This document shows, piece after piece, positions 43,349 to 55,856 of a stretch of DNA of 64,000 bases. A program made the position numbers and the translations under genes. Origin of the DNA: Hysterium pulicare CBS 123377. Lineage: Eukaryota; Ascomycota; Dothideomycetes; Hysteriales; Hysteriaceae. Positions within the stretch are counted from its first letter, which is position 1. Each line of letters starts with the position of its first letter. The notes beneath the pieces were generated by a model that was not told the origin of the DNA, did not search any database, and worked only from the letters and a program-made list of their open reading frames with translations. The stretch lies in the NCBI GenBank assembly GCA_000467715.1, contig AJFK01000977.1, positions 122,027-186,026 of the forward strand. The letters are read 5' to 3'.

Positions 43349-45030
43349 ATGAGAGCCAATTCTCTCAATTTATTCAGGTCAATACCGAGATATTCTCGAC
43401 CTCGTATAATTGTGCCCGCACCTTATCATGGCCTGAGATGGTCGACCTCGGACTCGCGGCAGTGGTCTACACCACTTGCAAAAAGCCTAGCTGAGGCCAT
43501 AACAGTACATAATATTCCCTTGCACATGTTAGATAACTACTAACATTGTGTCTAGACAACAGGCCCCGTATCAGTCGCTGTGTACATGCGCCAATGCCTT
43601 ACCTCACCCGACGGAGGCTATTACACCAGACAAACCGAAGGCCATGATCAATTCGGCGCAAAGGGGGATTTCATTACATCTCCGGAGATATCGCAGATTT
43701 TCGGAGAACTAGTTGGGATATGGATTGTCGCAGAATGGATGGCCCAAGGCAAAAAGAGCTCCGGAGTGCAATTACTAGAGGTTGGACCCGGACGAGGAAC
43801 ATTGATGGATGATGTGTTGAGGGTATGTTTAACATCTGAAGGGAGAATTCTGAGATTATTTACTGATTGCTACAGACCATTTGCAATTTCAAGCCCTTGG
43901 CCAACAGTATAGAATCCATATACATGATCGAAGCGAGTCCACATCTCCGTGAAACACAGAAGAAATTACTGTGTGGAGGTGCGCCCATGAAGGAGGTTGA
44001 CTTAGGTTATCAGAGCGCATCCAAGTATCTTCAAAACTTAAAGATCACTTGGTGCGAGGATATAAGATTTGTTCCGAAAGGTACCGCATCTCGTCCCCCT
44101 GCTCACGTCTATATGTCCAACTAACGTCATTTAGGAATGGATAAAATCCCCTTCATAATCGCCCACGAATTCTTCGATGCCCTCCCCATCCATGTCTTCC
44201 AGAACGTCTCTCTCTCTGGCGCTGGCCAGAATACTATAATGACTCCAACAGGTCCGATCTCCAGCAGACAAAAGGCTAATACGAATACCTGGCGCGAACT
44301 CCTCGTGTCTCCCATTCCCGAGACCTCCATGCCCGCCTCCAAGGCCACTTCATCCCCTAACACAGACCCACCCCCTGAATTCCAGCTTACAGTATCCAAG
44401 ACGCCAACTCCACACAGTCAATACCTACCCATGACATCCCCGCGCTACACCGCCCTCTCCAACATTCCCGACGCAATAATAGAAATATCCCCAGAATCCC
44501 ACTCCTACGCCTCCGACTTCGCCGTTCGAATCGGCGGACCCAACGCTTCCACAACCTCATCCCCTAAATCCGAACCCTCAGGCGCAGCTCTGATCCTTGA
44601 CTACGGCCCTCAATCCATCATCCCCGCAAACACACTCCGCGGCATCCGCGCCCACAAACCCATTTCCCCCCTCAGCGCACCAGGTCTAGTCGACATCTCA
44701 GCAGACGTGGATTTCATCGCGCTAGCCGAAGCAGCCATCAATGCGTCGCCAGGGGTAGAAGTGCACGGACCTGTGGAGCAAGGTTTTTGGCTGGGGGCCA
44801 TGGGAATCAGGGAGAGGGCGGAGATGCTAGTGAAGAGGGCAGGAGGAAAAACGGAGGGAGATCGAGACGGAGATGGGGAGGATTTGAAGAGGATTGAGGG
44901 TGCGTGGAAGAGGTTGGTTGATCGGGGGCCTACGGGTATGGGGAGGATTTATAAGGCTATGGCTATTGTGCCGCATGTTCCTGGACGGAAGAGGAGGCCG
45001 GTGGGGTTTGGTGGGGATATAGCTGTATAG
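43349..45030 (+). CDS. NDUFAF7: Mitochondrial protein arginine methyltransferase NDUFAF7 (MidA family)
   Basis: Exons 43349-43504, 43556-43822, 43876-44080 and 44135-45030; 507 aa. The N-terminus ([17 protein letters not shown]) is an amphipathic, Arg-rich mitochondrial presequence. Family motifs: [34 protein letters not shown], the SAM-binding [17 protein letters not shown], and [16 protein letters not shown]. In animals the enzyme dimethylates an arginine of NDUFS2 during early complex I assembly; the role here is inferred. A Pro/Ser/Thr-rich insertion ([18 protein letters not shown]) separates domain halves, as in fungal homologues. Confidence 0.93.
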
Positions 45031-46593
45031 AATAGATGTCTTTATCGAACCTGACGACTTTTGGAAGACTGATGTGATATAAACTGCCCAACCAGTTCGC
45101 TTGGGAACAGCATAAACTCTCGCGTCAGATCTTTAACTGTACTTGCTAGACTATTACAGCGTTCCCGTCGAGAACAGGTAAGATGCCAGTACCTTTAAAG
45201 TTTGCACATCGGTTAGGAGGTCAAACTGCACCAACACCGGAAACATCGGGGTATCGTACACACGAACTGTGAAATCGACTCTTCTTATAGTATTATTAGA
45301 GTTTTTCAAAGTCTATCAATCCAGCAATGGACTCCACACCATAACATCGAATGAAATCCCCCTAAGCATCAGAGAGCTATACCCATTTCCGCATCAGAAA
45401 TGCTTCTCGTAGCACAGCAAGCTTAGAGCGTTGTACATGTACGACAAGGTGTCAACACAACCATGCATCAACATCAAAACTTATCAGCCAAGCAATTTCG
45501 ACATGCAAGTTCCCTGTACTCATCAGTGACGAAGGGTGTTCTTCAAAACCCCTGACCCGTTCGGTTTCGGCAACGCCTCTATCGCAAGCCACCATCCCGG
45601 CTCGTGCTGCCGTAGATCTTCATGTTAAACTCCATTGACGTTTCCCAGATCGGAAAACTGCACCTCCAACCTCCCCAACCCGGATGTTGCCGGTTTCATT
45701 GACGCAAGGTGCAAAGATTGAACCGTTTGGCTCGGCGACCCACTTCGACACAACTCTTCATCAAACTAAGCTCGTATCTAAGGTTAGGCAAGCCATTCGC
45801 GCCGACAGCACCGCGGGCGGAAGATTCGTAATGGAGTGTAAAGGCCAGATGCCAGCGATATGGAAATCAAGATATGGTAGAGAGGACCGTTGGTTCAACG
45901 GTGTGCGATTCTACATCATGCAGCAGCAGAAAAGCTTAATCAGCGCCATTTTGACGCGTCGTTACGCGGCCTCTAATGCGGACCCTATGGCACATCAAGA
46001 CCCCAAGGCAGAATGACAGAATGACAGCAGCCAAAAGTAGATAAGGCTACGCTAGAAGAGTAGACCATCGAATCACAAATCCGTCTGGCGTCTCTTCCGT
46101 TTGAGGCATGGCTCCAATCATAGCCTCTTTGGTATCGCGATGATCACTACACAACACTCCTATTGTCGGTTCCCCATCGTGAGGACCGAAAAAGTCGAAG
46201 CTCTCTTGCAGTTTTTGAAGGCTGGTGAAATGAGCTGATGGGTCCATAGCATAGGATTAGCTCGAGGCATCCCGCCCAGACAAATTGGCACCAGAAAAGG
46301 CTACATCAGAGGAGGCCCTCGTATGAACAATGATCTATTCTACTTCCCTCCTGATTCCTGGTATCTGGTTGCTTCAGCCTCCAAATCTACAGTTTTATCG
46401 CTTGGAGTGATAATTGGTTGCTTGCTTTATCTTTCCTCTTCTTCCTCTTCTTCCTCTTCATCGTTATGCCTACTGAAAAGTCCTGAATGCTCTCAGTCTC
46501 TTCAAAGTACGTTGAGGTCCGAATGTTGATGGTTCAGCATCGCAGCGAAACCCCACACTTTTGACATCAAAATCGGTCATACCAATCGCAGCC
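45031..46593. other. Intergenic: downstream of NDUFAF7, MFS promoter side
   Basis: About 1.56 kb with no supported gene; open frames at 45684-46016 and 46047-46247 lack domains. It contains a TTCCTC-type microsatellite shortly before the MFS gene. Confidence 0.5.
46432..46462 (+). repeat. Pyrimidine microsatellite (TCTTCCTCT units)
   Basis: About three and a half tandem copies of a 9-nt TCTTCCTCT unit, about 130 bp upstream of the MFS start codon. Such pyrimidine tracts often lie near fungal transcription start sites (inference). Confidence 0.7.
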
Positions 46594-48471
46594 ATGTCGT
46601 CCCAGAAAGATAAACGTCGAAGCAGGGACCTATTTGAAGCTCTTCGAGAGCTCCGACTTGCGCAGGAGATAGGATCACATTCGAGTCTGCAGTCGACGGA
46701 TAATGTCAGGTGGCCGGCCAGTATCTCTGCAACGGCACTAGGTGGCCTCGAACTACCAGGTGTCCCTGGTGAATGGAGAGTGGGAGAAGGGTATAAACAT
46801 TATTCTTCGTCCTCCCAATTTTCGACAAGACCACCGACTCTGACGCCAATAAACCCATCCTCACAGTGTCTCTTGCCTGAACGACCAGCTCCATCGCCAG
46901 AACATGCTTCTTCATCCTTACCGGCGTCTCCAAGGGAGAAGATCAATCATGAGCCGTCATTCTCCAGACTGCACGAGATAGCTTTCATTGCCAATGTCTG
47001 CTTTGCCCAACTCTTCTCCCTTGCCGCCCTGGCTCAAACAGTAGGCCCTCTTCCTATCATTGCTGATTACTTCCATAATCATGATCCTGGTCAGTTGAGT
47101 TGGTTTACTGCGGCATACAGCTTGACTGTCGGGACTTTCATCCTACCAGCAGGTAAGTAAGCCTATTGGTAACCTTACTGTTTTTATCGACATCTCTGAC
47201 GATATTTCAGGAAGGTTGGGTGATATGTATGGGCATAAATACCTGTTCATGTTCGGATGGGCGTGGCTGGCTGTATGGTCCCTCGCTTGTGGCTTCAGTA
47301 GCAATCACATCATGCTCAGTGCTTTCCGAGCTGTACAAGGCATTGGACCTGCTTTCTTAGTACCTAATGCGATGGCGCTAGTTGGAAGAACGTTTCCTAT
47401 CGGTATGAAAAGGAACCTGGTCTTTTCTCTGTTCGGAGCCTGCGGTCCGACCGGGTTCGTCATTGGGGCAACCTTCTCTTCCATATGTGCGCAACTAGGA
47501 GGTTAGTCGGCGACATCTTTTTAAAGGACTTCAAAGCTCACTTGTTTAATATAGATGGAAAGCTACAACCTTCTGGTTGGGCTTGGTCATTCTTCTTTCT
47601 GGCAGTGGTCGCCGCCGTAATCGGCTTCGTGTCCTTCTTCATAATTCCCTCCACAGAGCAGCCGTCCAGCGAGAAAAGACAGAAATTCGACACCATGGGC
47701 TGCATTACAGGAGTCACAGGCCTCGTTCTCCTCAATTTCGCGTGGAACCAAGCTCCTTTAGTAGGATGGAAAATGCCATACACCTACTTCCTCCTCATGA
47801 TTGGAATCATGTTCATGGCGGGATTTGTCTATACCGAATTACACATCGCCGAACAACCGCTCGTGCCTCTTCGTGGTATGCAAAAAGAAGTGGCGTTTGT
47901 CTTGGGATGCATTGTCGCTGGATGGGGTAGTCATGGCATCTGGATCTATTACCTCTTCCAATTCCTCGAGGTCGTCCGAGGTCACACGGCACTGTCAGCC
48001 TGCGCGCAGATATTTCCAGTTGCGTTGACCGGGACATGCGCCGCACTCTCCGTTGGAATTCTGCTCAAGAAGATGAATGTAGCTTATGTGATGGTGATTG
48101 CGATGCTCTTCTTTACCATCGGCACCATCCTCATAGCAAGCGCACCCGTCGGGCAGACCTACTGGGCGCAAACATTCCTCTCCGTTATTCTCATGCCCGG
48201 AGGTATGAATTTGAGTTTCCCGGCGGCGACGATACTGTTGAGTAATGCATTGCCAAGAGAGCATCAAGGCATCGCAGCGAGTCTCATCACCACCATGGTC
48301 AACTACTCGATATCAACCGGACTTGGCATTGCCGGGACTGTGGCCGTGAATGTCAATCATGCAGGGCAAGACATCGTTGCTGGTTTCAGAGGTGCATGGT
48401 ACTTCGGAACTGGATTGTGCGTCTTGGGTCTGGCGATATCACTGTGGTTTGTTTATAAGTCCAGGACGTGA
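46594..48471 (+). CDS. MFS drug/proton antiporter-like transporter (DHA2/ATR1-like)
   Basis: Exons 46594-47152, 47211-47501 and 47555-48471; 588 aa. A hydrophilic Ser/Pro-rich tail of about 130 residues precedes the membrane domain. The loop 2-3 MFS signature is GRLGDMYGHK and motif C-like SLFGACGPTGFVIGATFSS is in helix 5. SWFTAAYSLTVGTFILPAG is the motif D-like helix 1-2 segment. About 13-14 hydrophobic segments are seen. This fits the 14-helix DHA2 group (yeast ATR1/YOR378W relatives), exporting or exchanging small molecules across the plasma membrane; the substrate is unknown. I chose the ATG at 46594 (GCCATGT). All introns are 53-58 nt GT-AG. Confidence 0.92.
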
Positions 48472-49399
48472 GTCTTACCAGCGTGTGTACATTACTTGTG
48501 CTATTCTTCTCCTATGTCAGCATATTGGAGTCTGGGTCGGATCATGTTATAGGGGATGGCGCTGGAGTTCTTGAATTTCCATGAAGAGAATAGAAGGATC
48601 ACGACACGTAATTCCAAAATACATGTATGCAGGTGGTGTGGCATGTGTCCGCGTGCCGCAGAGCCCTTTCGCTTGTTCCTGCCCAATGGAAGTTTGAAAG
48701 CGATCCGTGACGTCACACTGTTGAGCGATAAATCTCCCTCCCTGTCGCTGACAAAGATGCCCTATAGTATCCCTTCTTTCCGCACAGCTCCGGAAGGCCA
48801 TATATACAACCACCATTGCTCCCGACGCAGGTATACGACTTGCATATGTTATCGAACAGTGGAATGGTACATTTCTAACTCTCAAACGCGCTCGTCGTGG
48901 CATTCATCATATTTCGTAGGCCAAGAATAGGCCAAGAACAGCCAAGCCGCTGAAGCAAGCTTTCGGCCAAGCTATGGCAAGCAATTTGCCAACTGTGCTT
49001 AGGCGACGATCCAAAGGGGAGCAGCAACACGAGAAAGGTGCTGAATCGGGAAGACCATGCTATTGACCGCCCAATTACCATGGCCAGGTTTTTCTGCGCT
49101 TTGTTTGAACCGCCGCTGAAATGATGTAGTGCATCGTGATTGTGGCCGTGCAAGTACAAATATAGTTCCGCTTTGCCCATTGATGCCTTTCTTTCACTCA
49201 AGTCACTTCTTCCCCGTGAGCAATTCCTGTGAGACTGTTGTGTTGGCACGTTCGACTTCGCTAGCTTGCCTTGCGTCGTGGTTGTTTGCACCTCCCTCAA
49301 CTTCAACGTCATCCTCACAGACTACTTTTACTTCTCCAACCCCAACTTTCTCTCTTCCTACACCACCGTGCGATAATCGTGAAACTCCAACACAGCAAA
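48472..49399. other. Intergenic: downstream of MFS gene, phosphatase promoter
   Basis: About 930 bp, no supported gene. The last 200 bp are rich in C and T with TTCAACG and CTTCTCC tracts, as expected of a 5' UTR/core promoter. Confidence 0.5.
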
Positions 49400-50850
49400 A
49401 TGGGACTTTTCGGCCGCCGTCAGGCGCCCGTGGATGCCAACACGACAACCACAACAGGTACTAGACGCGAAAAGCCAGGACGAGGAGGCATTATGGGCCG
49501 TAACGACCGCCATGCTCCCGCAGGTGGTGCAGCTGCGTGGAACTCACGCCCAACCTTCGGCCAATGGCTGAAGGCAACATGGCTGGATCTGCTCACCATG
49601 GTGATTATGGGTGCTATTGGCTTAGGAGTCTACATGGCCAAGCCTGCGCCTTCGAGGTCGTTTCCTGTGGACTTCTACGATGGAGAGATAGTGTAAGTTC
49701 GCCATTACGATTATCAGGGCCGTGAAATGGAATGGCATGGCTAATTCAGTATAGATATCCCGAATTCTCATACCCTCTCCGCAATGAAATCGTCCCCATT
49801 TGGCTCGCTGCACTTCTCGGTGCCCTTATCCCCATTGCCGTCTTCTTGTTCTGCCAAATCCGTGTCCGAAGCTTCTGGGATGTCAACAATGCTGCAAGCT
49901 GCTCTCCAAATCCAATATTACTAGCTCAAAGTATCTAACAAATTCTAGACCATCGGCCTCCTTTACTCTCTCATCACAGCCGCCGTATTCCAAGTCTTCC
50001 TCAAGTGGCTCATTGGTGGCCTACGTCCGCATTTCCTGGCTGTCTGCAAACCTGCCGTTCGCCTCGACGGTCAACAAACCGGCAATGGATTCCGCCAAAT
50101 CATGTACGACCGTAAAATATGCACAGGTGACCAGAAACAGATCAATGATTCTCTCGAATCATTCCCTTCGGGTCACTCAACTGCCGCATTTGCAGGCTTC
50201 GTTTTTCTCTATCTATACCTCAATGCCAAGTTGAAAGTCTGGAGCAACTACCACCCAGCCATGTGGAAATTGATCGCAGTCTACGCACCTATTCTAGGAG
50301 CTGTACTGATCGGTGGCGCTCTTACTATTGACGAGGTAAACATCCCATTTAAATCCCACCCATGAGAGACGAATAAACCTTGCTAATCTCGTTACAGTTC
50401 CACAACTGGTACGACATTGTCGCCGGCGCCACCATCGGCACCATAATGGCTTTCTCCGCGTACAGGATGGTCTACGCCTCCGTCTGGGACTTCCGCTTCA
50501 ACCACATCCCCCTCATGCGCCACACGCCCTTCATCTACGGCGCCGGCCCGAACACCTTCGACGGCTTCCACGATGCCCTTTGGACACGCAAAGCTGGATG
50601 GGGAACTCACGAGGGTGGTGCCTGGGGTGGAGCGCCATTCGATTCGCACGACGGACCTCGAGGCACTATGTCCGCGGGTCCAGGTGCAGGTGCAGGTGTT
50701 GGCGCTGGCGCTGGCGGTATGATGGGACATGGGCATGGACATCATCGTAATGGAAGTGTTGGGAATGCACCTATGGGTGAGGGTACTGCGAATCACTCGA
50801 TTGGCAGGAGACCCGTTCCAGGGAGCAATTATGGTGAACATATGGTCTAA
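49400..50850 (+). CDS. PAP2-family lipid phosphatase (diacylglycerol pyrophosphate phosphatase-like)
   Basis: Exons 49400-49692, 49755-49893, 49949-50335 and 50398-50850; 423 aa. Membrane helices include WLDLLTMVIMGAIGLGVYMA, WLAALLGALIPIAVFLFCQI and a third at LLYSLITAAVFQVFL. Phosphatase motif 1 is KWLIGGLRP (K-x6-RP) and motif 2 is SFPSGHSTAAF. Motif 3 is reduced to LTIDEFHNWYDIVAG: the His and Asp are kept but the usual Ser-Arg is absent. Homologues (yeast DPP1, PAP2 proteins) remove phosphate from phosphatidate and related lipids. Intron 2 (49894-49948) requires a GC-AG donor. The C-terminal tail is low-complexity (Gly/Ala, then Gly/His), cytosolic or luminal. Confidence 0.9.
50680..50750 (+). 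repeat. Low-complexity Gly/Ala and Gly/His coding tract
   Basis: Within the phosphatase tail, GCAGGTGCAGGT-type triplet repeats encode GPGAGAGVGAGAGG followed by GHGHGHH. In-frame triplet repetition; likely variable between strains. Confidence 0.7.
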
Positions 50851-51270
50851 ACTGTTTCTGCATGCTCTTAGCTTCCGCACGATGCCTGTTCTATGAAACA
50901 GTGTCGTGCGAGAGGACTGGAGTATCTTAAGAGGGGAGTTGGGCTCGACGATGAAGAAAAGTCGATAGGTTGTCGCTACTGTGGCGATCGGGATCGAGTT
51001 TGATTTGACATGAGTTCAATACCCTTTTTACATTCTGCATAGTAGGGGTTGTATTATAGCATTTTCTTTAATGAGTAATGGTCAATGGAAGGATAATCCT
51101 AATAACTAGCTGTTGAAGCCATCTTCTCTAATTGACTGAATAACATGACGCCTTGACTCTCTACCTCCATCTCTCCCTCCATCCGTTCTACCAATCAAAC
51201 AACCGCTTCATCCCCAACATCTCAATCATCTTACATTTTCCTCTCCTCCATACCCCCCAAAAATCCAACT
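50851..51270. other. Convergent intergenic region
   Basis: About 420 bp between the 3' ends of the phosphatase and TYR1 genes; no gene. C/T-rich just before the TYR1 stop codon. Confidence 0.5.
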
Positions 51271-53138
51271 TCACGCCCCCTCCCTCGTCTTCTCCAAAAT
51301 CGTCTTAATCATCTCATTCCCGACCCTTGTAGCCTCAGGAAACCTCGGCGCAAAATAAGATTGAATATGTTCGAATTTCTCCCGATACCCATCCATATTG
51401 CCCAGACTAACTCTCGCGCTCCAATCTCTAGCCGCGAAGGTGAATTCGAGGTCATCAGCTCTAAAAGTATTGTCTTCAATCGCGGTATCGATGACCTCGT
51501 CCAGAAGATCGGGTTTGCTGAAGAGGTACTCGGTGATGCCGAGCCAGAGGCGGAAGAGCGGCGTCGAGCAGATCATGTGGTCGTAGGGTACGATGCCGAG
51601 TTTCCACCAGCAGTCGACCATGGCGAGTAGGCTCAGATGGTTGTTTTTGACGCGTTGTTCGGGGATTTCGCCCAGGCTGAAGCGATCTAGGACGTCGTCT
51701 CTAAGCAGTAATTCTTCTTCTCTGTGACCTTGTCCTTTGAAGACTGCTCGTCCTGCCGCGTGGACTCGGTCGGTTAGTTCTTTGCGATTTCCTGCTAGCA
51801 TGAGTTTGAAGAGCTCGGTGACGGATTCGGCGTATTGTTTTATTTGGTTTTGGGCGGAGGGGTTCAGGATGGCGAGGCCGGCGTAGACGTGCCATTTGTT
51901 GGAGTAGATGCGTAGGGTTACGTTTATTTTCACGTTTTCGATGCCGCCGATGTATCGGGGGATTTCCCAAGGGAATTGTTGGTTTGCCATCCATGCTGCG
52001 CCCATGCTGATAGCTCTGATGTTAGTTGATATGGCACACTAGGGTATGGGTGTCAAACCTTAGGAAAGCGGCATGTGTTACGGCCTGTGTGTCGGCTGTG
52101 ATGCGATCATGTTGTGCAGCGGTGAGATAGACGTGCTTGGAACCGAAACATGAGAGCATCTTCTCTACGAGGGCGAAGTCTTCATCAGATGCTCTATGCT
52201 TGATCAGAACCTTCAAGATGATTAGTACAGCGTTATGGCCGAGCGATTCTCCTTGCATACTAAAGGTTGGCCTTTTGTATCAACACCAGGTCCATGTAAA
52301 GAATGGCAAGACACTATGCTGACATCGCTCGGGAGATGTTTCTCGAAGGCTGTGATTTCAGGAGCCTTGCAAGATGTTTGCCCACCAACGATGGCTCCGA
52401 GCTTTGTAGCTATTTTGTATATGCTTTAGCAAGAAACCAATAATAGTTTAGGAAAGGAACCTCATACAAGGCCCGAACTTTTTCACGACTTCATCTATGT
52501 TCTTGGCCTCGACGCTGTAGATGATGTAGTCGCTACAGCGTGAGACGAGGTGACCATTCGGCTTAATGTGAACATTGGGCTGGGAGAAACCTCAGTATTT
52601 ATTGTGGATTTATAAGGTATATACATTGCTGCTCCTACACTTCCTTGAAACTCCTCCACCAGTTGATCGTATTTCTCTGGCACATCACAGGCGTTGACCC
52701 TAAGGGAAGAGCGAGGAGTTAGCTCGGCGTGCAAAGTAAAGCTCATTCGACCTATATCGCCAATGATAGTTAGCTTCTTAGTCTAGAATGCTGCTGAAGG
52801 AACCACCGAAACAACCAGAAGTGTATCAGACAAAAGAAAAAATAAAGGTAGCTGAGATATTACATCAGTGACGACTCATACCAACCTTCAATACCAGAAT
52901 GGCATTGAAGATGAGGTACAAGCCATACTCGAGCCAAATGCACTCAAGTCATCATTTACAAAGGATATGAGAGGTTAAAGAAATGTTAACATACCTAGAA
53001 TAGACCTTTAGACCTGTACTGGAAAACGAAACAGGTCGGGACCAGTACCTACTTCCAACCTGCGTCACTCAGCCTCTTTGTATACATCATCCCCATGTCG
53101 CCCATTCCAATGATACCGACAGACTTTCCCTCCGCCAT
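51271..53138 (-). CDS. TYR1: Prephenate dehydrogenase (NADP+)
   Basis: Six exons: 53138-53053, 52699-52639, 52579-52468, 52409-52261, 52210-52059 and 52006-51271; 431 aa. The N-terminal NADP site is VGIIGMGDMGMMYTKRLSDA. Typical Tyr1 blocks are NGHLVSRCSDYIIYSVEAKN, GAIVGGQTSCKAPEI, CHSLHGPGVDTKGQPL and DRITADTQAVTHAAFLSMG. NVTLRIYSNKWHVYAGLAI and YDHMICSTPLFRLWLG also match. It converts prephenate to 4-hydroxyphenylpyruvate in tyrosine biosynthesis (cytosol). Intron 1 is 353 nt, much longer than the others (50-59 nt). The in-frame extension upstream of the chosen ATG is intergenic and RPS14 DNA. It shares a 194-bp divergent promoter with RPS14. Confidence 0.94.
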
Positions 53139-53332
53139 CTTGAGGGAATAATCCACTGTTGTTGGTTTGTGTGGAGATACGCATGTGAGTAAGAACGAGA
53201 TTAAGACGCCGAGGAAAATCAAAGCAGGCACGGAAAAACTTAAATCCGAGCCCACACGAAATTCCGAAAGTTTCCACTCCCAATTTCGCAACCTCATCAC
53301 GAACTTCGAATTACGATTATTACGCCAACAAA
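53139..53332. promoter_or_regulatory. Divergent promoter between TYR1 and RPS14
   Basis: 194 bp between opposite start codons; must contain both promoters and leaders of an amino-acid biosynthesis gene and a ribosomal protein gene. Confidence 0.6.
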
Positions 53333-54004
<672 letters not shown>

Positions 54005-54504
54005 TTTACTACGGCAATCTGGTTTGTGTGGTGTTGACGAGGCTGATGAAATTACGCGGAGAACGGCATTTTGCCTGGTCTCCATTGAACTCTTGTTTCA
54101 TGGTGCTAAAGCTGTGATCAAGTTAATTCAACTAAGAACTTCATTCTGACCTCTTCCGCTGTGCTGTACTTTGATATATTCCTCGTGAACCAATGCATAT
54201 TCGAAGTACAGAATCGTAAATAAACAGATCTGACTTGAATCAGGCAACTTGCAACCTGCAACCAGCAACCGATGCCCGACGCCTTTGTTGTATAAAACTC
54301 TCCATGCTTGTCCTGGCACTACATCTTATAAAAGATAGTAGGTCGAAGCGTTGATATGAAGGACATGGCACGTGCGCTTGGTTCCTGAAATTGGAGTAAG
54401 TCTTGGCGGCTCGGCTCGGCACATTGTGAAGTTCCAGAATCAAAAATTTGACATCTCAAATCAATCGACAACTTCAAGCCGACGACAAGCCCCAAGCCCC
54501 AAAG
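54005..54504. other. Intergenic between RPS14 and RPL7 (RPL7 promoter)
   Basis: 500 bp; RPS14 3' UTR and RPL7 promoter. No gene. GGCTCGGCTCGGCAC near 54411 is a local GGCTC repeat of unknown meaning. Confidence 0.5.
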
Positions 54505-55856
54505 ATGGCACCAAAGTCGTAAGTAATTCTCGCGATATCATGGACTTCAAACTCAATCGAAAATCCTGCTTCCGCTCCTGTACTTCGCCCTGACGTGCTT
54601 ATTCTTCGTAGGAGCGTTCCGACCCAAAATGACATCCTCGTCCCCGAGACGCTTCTAAAGAAGAGAAAATCCCAAGAGAAGGCGCGGGAAGAGCGTGCTG
54701 CGGCAACCAAGTCAAAGCGAGGTACGGAGAACAATATACATGCCATAAGTTTGGGGAGGATGGTTTGGTGATGAAAATACCAAATACGCCGACTAGACAT
54801 ATACGTCGATGCTGTCTGCTGTTAACCATCTTTCGGGACTGATCGATCATCCTCCCTTGGAAACTTTGGCATGCCTGTAATTTTACGGACCAGGCTGACA
54901 ATTGTTCCAGATGCAAACAAGAAGAAGAGGGAGACTATCTTCACCCGCGCTGAATCTTACGTCAAGGAATACCGCGATGCTGAGGTAATTACACATTGAC
55001 TTCGAGTGAGGGAACGATCGTTGCTAATAAGGAATAACAGAGAGAAAAGGTCAGACTCACAAGAGAGGCCAAGTCAAGCGGCAGTTTCTATGTCCCTGCG
55101 GAACCTAAGCTGGTTTTCGTTACTCGTATCAAGGGGTAGGACAGTTTTCCACGTATGGCAGAGAATTATGGACTAACTTCAATGTGAAGTATCAATAAGA
55201 TCGACCCCAAGAAGCGCAAGACATTGCAGCTTCTCCGTCTTCTCCAGATCAACAATGGCGTCTTTATTCGCTTGACAAAAGCCACACTGGAAATGCTGAA
55301 GAGTAGGTGCAATGAGTTTACGAATACTTAGGATCATTGCTCACTGGCTACAGTTGTCGAACCCTTTATTGCCTACGGTTACCCCAACCAGAAGTCTGTT
55401 CGTGAACTCATCTATAGTAAGTTGAATGGTTATGTAAGGGGTACTGAGCTAATTAATCACTAGAGCGTGGCTACGGCAAGGTCAACAAGCAGCGTATTCC
55501 TTTGACCGACAACGCGATCATCGAGGAGAATCTGGGCAAATATGGGTAAGGGACTCTTTCTGATATGTCGTAACATATTCACGTTAGCTAATGCGAAAAT
55601 AGAATCATCTGCATGGAAGATCTAATCCATGAAAGTAAGTTTCATGAAAATTAAGGTACCATTGGAACATATTAACATTTGTCTAGTCTTCACTGTCGGA
55701 CCCAACTTCAAGCAAGCCTCCAACTTCCTGTGGCCATTCAAGCTTAACAGTCCTACTGGTGGGTTCCGTACAAGAAAATTTAAGCACTTCGTTGAGGGCG
55801 GTGACTTGGGTAACCGGGAGGAGCACATCAACAAGCTCATTAAGCAGATGAACTAA
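54505..55856 (+). CDS. RPL7: 60S ribosomal protein L7 (uL30)
   Basis: Nine exons: 54505-54518, 54612-54721, 54911-54984, 55041-55135, 55190-55302, 55354-55416, 55464-55545, 55603-55634 and 55687-55856; 250 aa. Typical blocks: [95 protein letters not shown] and [20 protein letters not shown]. These identify eukaryotic L7. The first coding exon is 14 nt. Intron 2 is 189 nt, which is long for this locus and a candidate host for a small nucleolar RNA, though no box pair was confirmed. All introns are GT-AG. Confidence 0.96.

Noticed and set aside
45684-46247. Small frames between NDUFAF7 and the MFS gene
   Set aside because: No conserved motifs and no splice continuation.
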